DNA of 35,584 bases from Chthonomonadales bacterium. GTDB lineage: Bacteria > Armatimonadota > Chthonomonadetes > Chthonomonadales > CAJBBX01. Under the pieces are notes generated by a model that was not told the origin of the DNA, searched no databases, and was given only the letters and a program-made list of their open reading frames with translations. How positions within the stretch are numbered: position 1 is the first letter of the stretch; each line of letters begins with the position of its first letter. The translations under genes and the position numbers were made by a program. Shown piece after piece: positions 31,463 to 35,584 of the stretch. The stretch spans positions 1 to 35,584 of the forward strand of contig DAIDHP010000041.1 in NCBI GenBank assembly GCA_027459625.1. Direction: 5' to 3'.

Positions 31463-33757
31463 ATGCGAAGAATATTACGTTTCATGCTTCTTATCGCTAT
31501 TTCAATGATTCCATTGACAATGCGCGCCACGGTTCCCGCCGGGAACCTTCCCGCCGGGGCGATGGGGACAACTAATTTCACTCAAGCGAAGGAATGGGTC
31601 ATCCCAAACGGACGAATTATTCGTCCCACGGGGAAAATCGCCTTCACCGATATCTTCCCTCTGGGGATAACACTTACACCGGATCAGAAACACCTCATCA
31701 TCACCTGCTGCGCAAACGGCAAACAGTATGTGGATGTTTACGCCGCATCCGACCTCGGCAGGGAATCCGCGGAACCGATCAAGGCTGTATTCAACGGAGT
31801 GACGACTTCCAAGGATGGACACACCGTGTGGGTTTGCGGGGGAGGAAATGATTTCGTCTGGAAATATCAGCTTGAAAACGACAGGCTGATCTCGGAGAAG
31901 CCTTTGCGTGCAGCAGGTTTTCCCACCAGTCCCGCCCTATCCCCTGACGGCTCACGCCTTTACGTAACCTGCAATCTGATGCACAAACTCCGCGTCTTTA
32001 ACACGCAAACGGGTGAATTAATTGCGTCAGTCAACACCGGTCTGCTACCCTTCGGAATTGCGATCACTCCCGATGGCGCAAAGGGATACGTCACTAACTG
32101 GGCGTCCAACAGTGTCAGCATTATTGACCTGAAACATCTGAAGGTTATTAAAACCCTTCCAACGGGAGGGTTGCCATGCGATGTCCGAATATCCCCGGAT
32201 GGCAAAACCGTCTGCGTGGCTAACGCCAACACCGACAGCCTCACGTTGATCAGCGTGCCATACAACAAGGTTCTCGCCAATATCCACCTGCATCCTTATC
32301 CTAACTCCCCATACGGGAGCATCCCAAACGGTCTGGTTTTTTCACCAAACGATAGAGCGGTTTTTGTGACTTTGGCGGGCAACAACGCAGTGGCGGAGGT
32401 CTCACTCCACGAAAAGCGAATCATCGGCATGATTCCAACCGCATGGTATCCCACCAATATCGTCATGAACAAAGCGGGGAACACCCTCTACGTCGTCAAC
32501 TCCAAGGGGGCGGGCAGCGGTCCGAATAACGGCAAGCCTCTGTCGGATATGATGCATGGTATCATCCAGAAGATTCCCATCCCCAATCCAACCGCTCTGA
32601 AAAAGATGACTGCGGAAGTTGTACGAATGAATGGATTCCACAACTCCTGGACCAACGGGAACAGAAGCATGGGCGACCTTCCCCATAACATCAAGCATGT
32701 CGTTTTCATCGTGAGGGAGAACCGCACCTACGATCAGGACTTGGGGGATCTTGGATACGCCAATGGAGACCCCAAACTAACCTTCTACGGACAAAATGTC
32801 ACGCCAAACCTGCATGCGTTGGCGAAAAAATACGCCATTTCCGACAATATGTATGGCGATGGCGAGGTGAGCGTTCAAGGGCATCAGTGGACTTTGGGGG
32901 CTCTCTGCCCGGACTACACAGAGAAGACCTGGACAACCCTCTACTCCGGAAGAGGAAGGCAGTTCGACTGGCTCAACCCGCCGTTCAGCTATCCGGTTTT
33001 GGGGTACATGATGGATCATTGCGTACGAAATCATATCAGTTGCCGAATGTACGGCGACGTGGTGCGCCGAGGCGGCGATGGTCTGCCATTGCCTGACCTC
33101 AGAGACAAAATAGATACGCATTACATAGGCTGGAACCTTTCCTATCCCGATAGAAATCGGGCTTTGGAATGGGAAAGGGAGTTCAAAAAAGGGATATTTC
33201 GACAGTTCACCTACATCTGGCTTCCCAACGACCACACCGCCGGGGCCAATCCCAAATACCCCACCCCTCAGGCGATGGTGGCGGATAACGACCACGCCAC
33301 CGGGATGGTCATCCAAACCCTGAGCCATAGCCCGGTATGGAAGAACACGGTGGTGTTCGTCACGGAGGATGATTCGCAGGACGGTCATGACCATGTGGAC
33401 GCTCACCGAAACATCCTGCTGATCGCGGGAGGTATGGTGAAACCCCATGCCATCGCAATGGGGCATCTCTCGTTCGGAAGTATTTACGCCACCATTGAAC
33501 GATTCCTGAAACTTCCGCCTATGAGCCAGTATGACGATCTGGCGGACCCGGTGCATGGGATTTGGATGAAAACCCCCAATCTCACTCCGTACAACGCCAT
33601 TCCGTCGAACTATAAGCTTTCCGAACGCAATCCTTCCGGTACGGAACTGGCTCTGCTCTCGCAAAAATTAAAGCTGGATGAACCGGACGAAAACACCGGC
33701 TCCCTCATGGAGAATATCCTTTGGCAATGCGCGAAAGGGGAGAACAAGGGAAGATAA
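31463..33757 (+). CDS. YncE-type beta-propeller fused to phosphoesterase (alkaline phosphatase superfamily)
   Basis: Secreted two-domain protein of 764 residues. Signal peptide MRRILRFMLLIAISMIPLTM, cleaved near 'MRA-TV'. Residues ~50-350 form a YVTN/YncE propeller: 'ALSPDGSRLYVTCNLMHKLRVFNTQTGELIASVNTG', 'AITPDGAKGYVTNWASNSVSIIDLKHLKVI', 'RISPDGKTVCVANANTDSLTLISV'. From ~410 a phosphoesterase domain starts: 'IKHVVFIVRENRTYDQDLGDL', with 'TPNLHALAKKYAISDNMYGDGEVSVQGH' and the metal-ligand block VFVTEDDSQDGHDHVDAHR near residues 632-650. This matches 'bifunctional YncE family protein/alkaline phosphatase family protein' entries; substrate unknown. GGGGAAAGGAG precedes the ATG. Confidence 0.9.
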   Translation: MRRILRFMLLIAISMIPLTMRATVPAGNLPAGAMGTTNFTQAKEWVIPNGRIIRPTGKIAFTDIFPLGITLTPDQKHLIITCCANGKQYVDVYAASDLGRESAEPIKAVFNGVTTSKDGHTVWVCGGGNDFVWKYQLENDRLISEKPLRAAGFPTSPALSPDGSRLYVTCNLMHKLRVFNTQTGELIASVNTGLLPFGIAITPDGAKGYVTNWASNSVSIIDLKHLKVIKTLPTGGLPCDVRISPDGKTVCVANANTDSLTLISVPYNKVLANIHLHPYPNSPYGSIPNGLVFSPNDRAVFVTLAGNNAVAEVSLHEKRIIGMIPTAWYPTNIVMNKAGNTLYVVNSKGAGSGPNNGKPLSDMMHGIIQKIPIPNPTALKKMTAEVVRMNGFHNSWTNGNRSMGDLPHNIKHVVFIVRENRTYDQDLGDLGYANGDPKLTFYGQNVTPNLHALAKKYAISDNMYGDGEVSVQGHQWTLGALCPDYTEKTWTTLYSGRGRQFDWLNPPFSYPVLGYMMDHCVRNHISCRMYGDVVRRGGDGLPLPDLRDKIDTHYIGWNLSYPDRNRALEWEREFKKGIFRQFTYIWLPNDHTAGANPKYPTPQAMVADNDHATGMVIQTLSHSPVWKNTVVFVTEDDSQDGHDHVDAHRNILLIAGGMVKPHAIAMGHLSFGSIYATIERFLKLPPMSQYDDLADPVHGIWMKTPNLTPYNAIPSNYKLSERNPSGTELALLSQKLKLDEPDENTGSLMENILWQCAKGENKGR

Positions 33758-33784
33758 GCCGTCAGCCATACACCGTAATCAAAA

Positions 33785-33872
33785 CAGGTAATTGCAAAAT
33801 CCAACAAAATGCGGTCGTAAACTTACATTTCAAATGTAAAAAACGCCTGTAACCGATTTTTGCAATTACCTG
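33785..33872. repeat. TAATTGCAAAATTC inverted-arm element, copy F (best preserved)
   Basis: Left arm 33785-33801 (CAGGTAATTGCAAAATC) and right arm 33855-33872 (GATTTTTGCAATTACCTG) pair at 17 positions with a single bulged base. The interior (53 nt) contains a second, nested perfect hairpin TTACATTT-C-AAATGTAA. It starts 28 nt after the phosphoesterase stop. Confidence 0.88.
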
Positions 33873-34080
33873 AATTTTTTTTCGCCCTTCTTCCGTGAGC
33901 GTTAGAGCTTCCATCCCACTTAAAATGTGGTATCTTTTGTTTATTAACTTGCGTACTGGATAATAATTGCATTCATGTTCAGAGATGTGTGTTTCCGGAT
34001 GCGCCTTGGAGTGAGGACATCATTCAAAGAGATGGCTCCTTTTAGGGAAACATTGTCATATTCGGAAAGGACATAAAAAA

Positions 34081-35310
34081 ATCAGATCAGATTTCGAAAG
34101 AACGATCGGCCCTTTTTACGCATTTCGATATCGCAACTTCCGCCTCTTTTTTGTAGGTCAGTTCATCTCCGTTGTTGGCACCTGGATGCAAAACGTCGCC
34201 CAGAGCTGGCTGGTGTATGATCTGACGCATTCCGCCGCCTGGCTCGGCATCGTCGCAGGAGCCACTGCAATACCTTTTCTGCTTACTATTTGGGGCGGAC
34301 AAATCGCTGATCGCTTTTCACGCCGTTATATTCTAATCTGGACTCAAATCCTCTCCATGCTTCTCGCCTTCGTGATGGCGGCTCTTGCGACCAACAGGTG
34401 GATTCTCATTCAGCCTTGGCATATCGCCTTGCTTGCCGCTCTGCTTAGCATCGTCAACGCATTCAATCGTCCTGCTCAGCAGGCTTTCATCACAGATATG
34501 GTGGACGATCGCGCCGCGCTTCCGAACGCCATCGCCCTAAACTCTTTTCGCTTCAACACCGCTCGTTTCCTAGGCCCCGCTCTCGCGGGAATCGCGCTTG
34601 TGAAACTTGGGGTGGCGTACTGTTTTGCGCTGAATGGTATCAGTTTTCTCGCCGTGATTATCTCCCTCAGGATGATGCGCCTCACGGAGACTCCTCACGA
34701 TCTGGAGCGCCCTAATCTTTGGGGGGGATTCCGATACATCTGGCAAAATCACTCAGCACTGCGTGTGATAATCCTGCTCGGATGCGGCAGTATTTTCGCG
34801 TTCTCCGCCTCCACGCTCTATCCTGTCTTCGCTTATCTCTTCCATTCCGGTGCGAAAGGGTATAGCAATATGATGTCCTGTAATGGAGCCGGCGCCGCGA
34901 TTGGCGGATTCGTCGTGGCTGTTTTGGGGAGCGGGTTTTCCAGGGTAGCGGGAATCTATGGCGGCGCAATCCTTTTTTGCGTATCGTTGCTCATCATTGC
35001 GTCTGCGAATCATTTTTACGTGGTGCTCGGCGCTCTCGTCCTCGCAGGGTTCGCTATGATCTTCTTCCAGATCACCGCCAACATTAAAATGCAGGAGGAT
35101 GTTCCCGACGCCCTACGGGGTAGGGTAATGGCGGTATTCACTCTGATTTTCGGCGGATTCATGCCGCTGGGTGGCTTGCTTGCCGGCTTTCTGGCGCAAA
35201 GGTTTGGGGCGGTCCACACCGTGGAGGTGAATAGTTCCATTTGCCTCATCGCCATTCTTGTGACTTACCTATGGAGCCTCATTGAACGACGGGAAAACAA
35301 GATCGCATAA
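34081..35310 (+). CDS. MFS transporter (EntS/MFS_3 type) with non-canonical start
   Basis: Twelve-segment major facilitator, probably a drug/enterobactin-exporter-like protein. The first ATG is at 34186, but the frame is open back to 34015 and the codons before 34186 encode the conserved N-terminus of the family: 'FYAFRYRNFRLFFVGQFIS' then 'VVGTWMQNVAQSWLVYDLT'. No ATG, GTG or TTG occurs in this frame upstream. GGAAAGGA at 34064-34071 sits at a fitting distance from ATC at 34081, giving a 409-residue protein, the usual family length. 'GGQIADRFSRR' (motif A) follows the second segment, and 'NAFNRPAQQAFITDMV' is typical. If translation starts at 34186 the protein loses half of the first membrane segment (374 residues). 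Confidence 0.8.
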   Translation: MRSDFERTIGPFYAFRYRNFRLFFVGQFISVVGTWMQNVAQSWLVYDLTHSAAWLGIVAGATAIPFLLTIWGGQIADRFSRRYILIWTQILSMLLAFVMAALATNRWILIQPWHIALLAALLSIVNAFNRPAQQAFITDMVDDRAALPNAIALNSFRFNTARFLGPALAGIALVKLGVAYCFALNGISFLAVIISLRMMRLTETPHDLERPNLWGGFRYIWQNHSALRVIILLGCGSIFAFSASTLYPVFAYLFHSGAKGYSNMMSCNGAGAAIGGFVVAVLGSGFSRVAGIYGGAILFCVSLLIIASANHFYVVLGALVLAGFAMIFFQITANIKMQEDVPDALRGRVMAVFTLIFGGFMPLGGLLAGFLAQRFGAVHTVEVNSSICLIAILVTYLWSLIERRENKIA

Positions 35311-35379
35311 ACACGCATGCTTATCAATTCCTCTCCATAACTCCAAGCAAGAATACATTAATCAAAAACCCGCACATCC

Positions 35380-35584
35380 CATCGTAAGGGAGCCCCTACG
35401 CGGATGCCCGAAGGGTAGCGATCTATTCAACAGGATAAAGTGAATCATACGGCGCGGGCGGAGCGGAAATTACAACCTGACGCGCATGTTCGGTGGATGT
35501 TTCGTTATCGAAACGTTGCGGGCGGAAATGTAGGGGCGACCCTTGTGGTCGCCCGAAGGGTAGCGATCTATTCAACATCCCGTA
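35380..35584. repeat. 27-bp direct repeat and GTAGGGGCGACC-type hairpins
   Basis: A 27-bp segment starting GCCCGAAGGGTAGCGATC is present at 35406-35432 and identically at 35551-35577. Each copy is preceded by a GC-rich hairpin: GTAAGGGAGCCCCTAC near 35384-35399 and GGCGACC-CTTGT-GGTCGCC at 35535-35553. The GTAGGGGCGACC phrase is a familiar dispersed intergenic repeat in several phyla. No gene is seen from 35311 to the window end. Confidence 0.7.

Noticed and set aside
1-35584. tRNA, rRNA or known riboswitch
   Set aside because: No cloverleaf with a TTCRANY arm, no rRNA-like conserved stretch and no familiar riboswitch core was found by eye; a tRNAscan/Infernal run would settle it.

Overview
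The window looks like a chromosomal segment of a diderm, environmental bacterium. It combines an exosortase/PEP-CTERM exopolysaccharide locus, flagellar-type regulators (FlhG-like ATPase, FliA/WhiG sigma factor), a Tat-type signal and ordinary housekeeping genes (dapB, glgA, lysS, greA, miaB, pcm). There is no rRNA or tRNA to place it. Armatimonadota or another PEP-CTERM-bearing phylum is only a guess. TGA is used as a normal stop (HIT/UDG overlap, greA/lysS overlap, the export gene, the sigma gene), so the code is standard.

Layout. 1-305 and 1227-1747: dispersed-repeat DNA on both sides of a polysaccharide-type ABC permease. 1748-4913 (minus strand): EpsI, exosortase, a decayed GNAT acetyltransferase and a UDP-glucuronate 4-epimerase-like gene. 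4914-5504: divergent intergenic region. 5505-13813 (plus strand): priming sugar transferase, Wzz/BY-kinase chain-length and tyrosine kinase protein, Wza-like export protein, SurA/PpiC-type prolyl isomerase, and two PEP-CTERM surface proteins with the same 5' leader. This is a coherent EPS synthesis/export locus with its own protein-sorting enzyme and substrates, but it lacks the ATPase partner of the permease and all non-priming glycosyltransferases.

14073-17580: a helical hypothetical, family-4 uracil-DNA glycosylase, HIT hydrolase, an ~87-bp tandem palindromic repeat array, a Mug-like glycosylase and dapB. 18007-22856: YbjN-like protein, FlhG, glycogen synthase, a small membrane protein and FliA. 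22911-25627 (minus strand): pcm and greA-lysS, with a strong promoter upstream of greA. 25965-28268: a Tat-exported six-hairpin glycosidase split by an in-frame TGA. 28494-35310: miaB, a PQQ-type beta-propeller lipoprotein, a YncE-propeller/phosphoesterase fusion and an MFS transporter that lacks a canonical start codon at its conserved N-terminus.

The most unusual signals are: (i) a dispersed family of ~85-bp elements with conserved terminal inverted arms around TAATTGCAAAATTC and a ~50-nt variable interior, six copies all in intergenic DNA; (ii) a 139-bp perfect duplication covering the leader and first codons of the two PEP-CTERM genes; (iii) the in-frame TGA in the glycosidase; (iv) a Pho-box-like direct repeat before the YbjN gene; (v) the palindromic tandem array between DNA-repair genes. 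All calls are by reading only; no database search was run.
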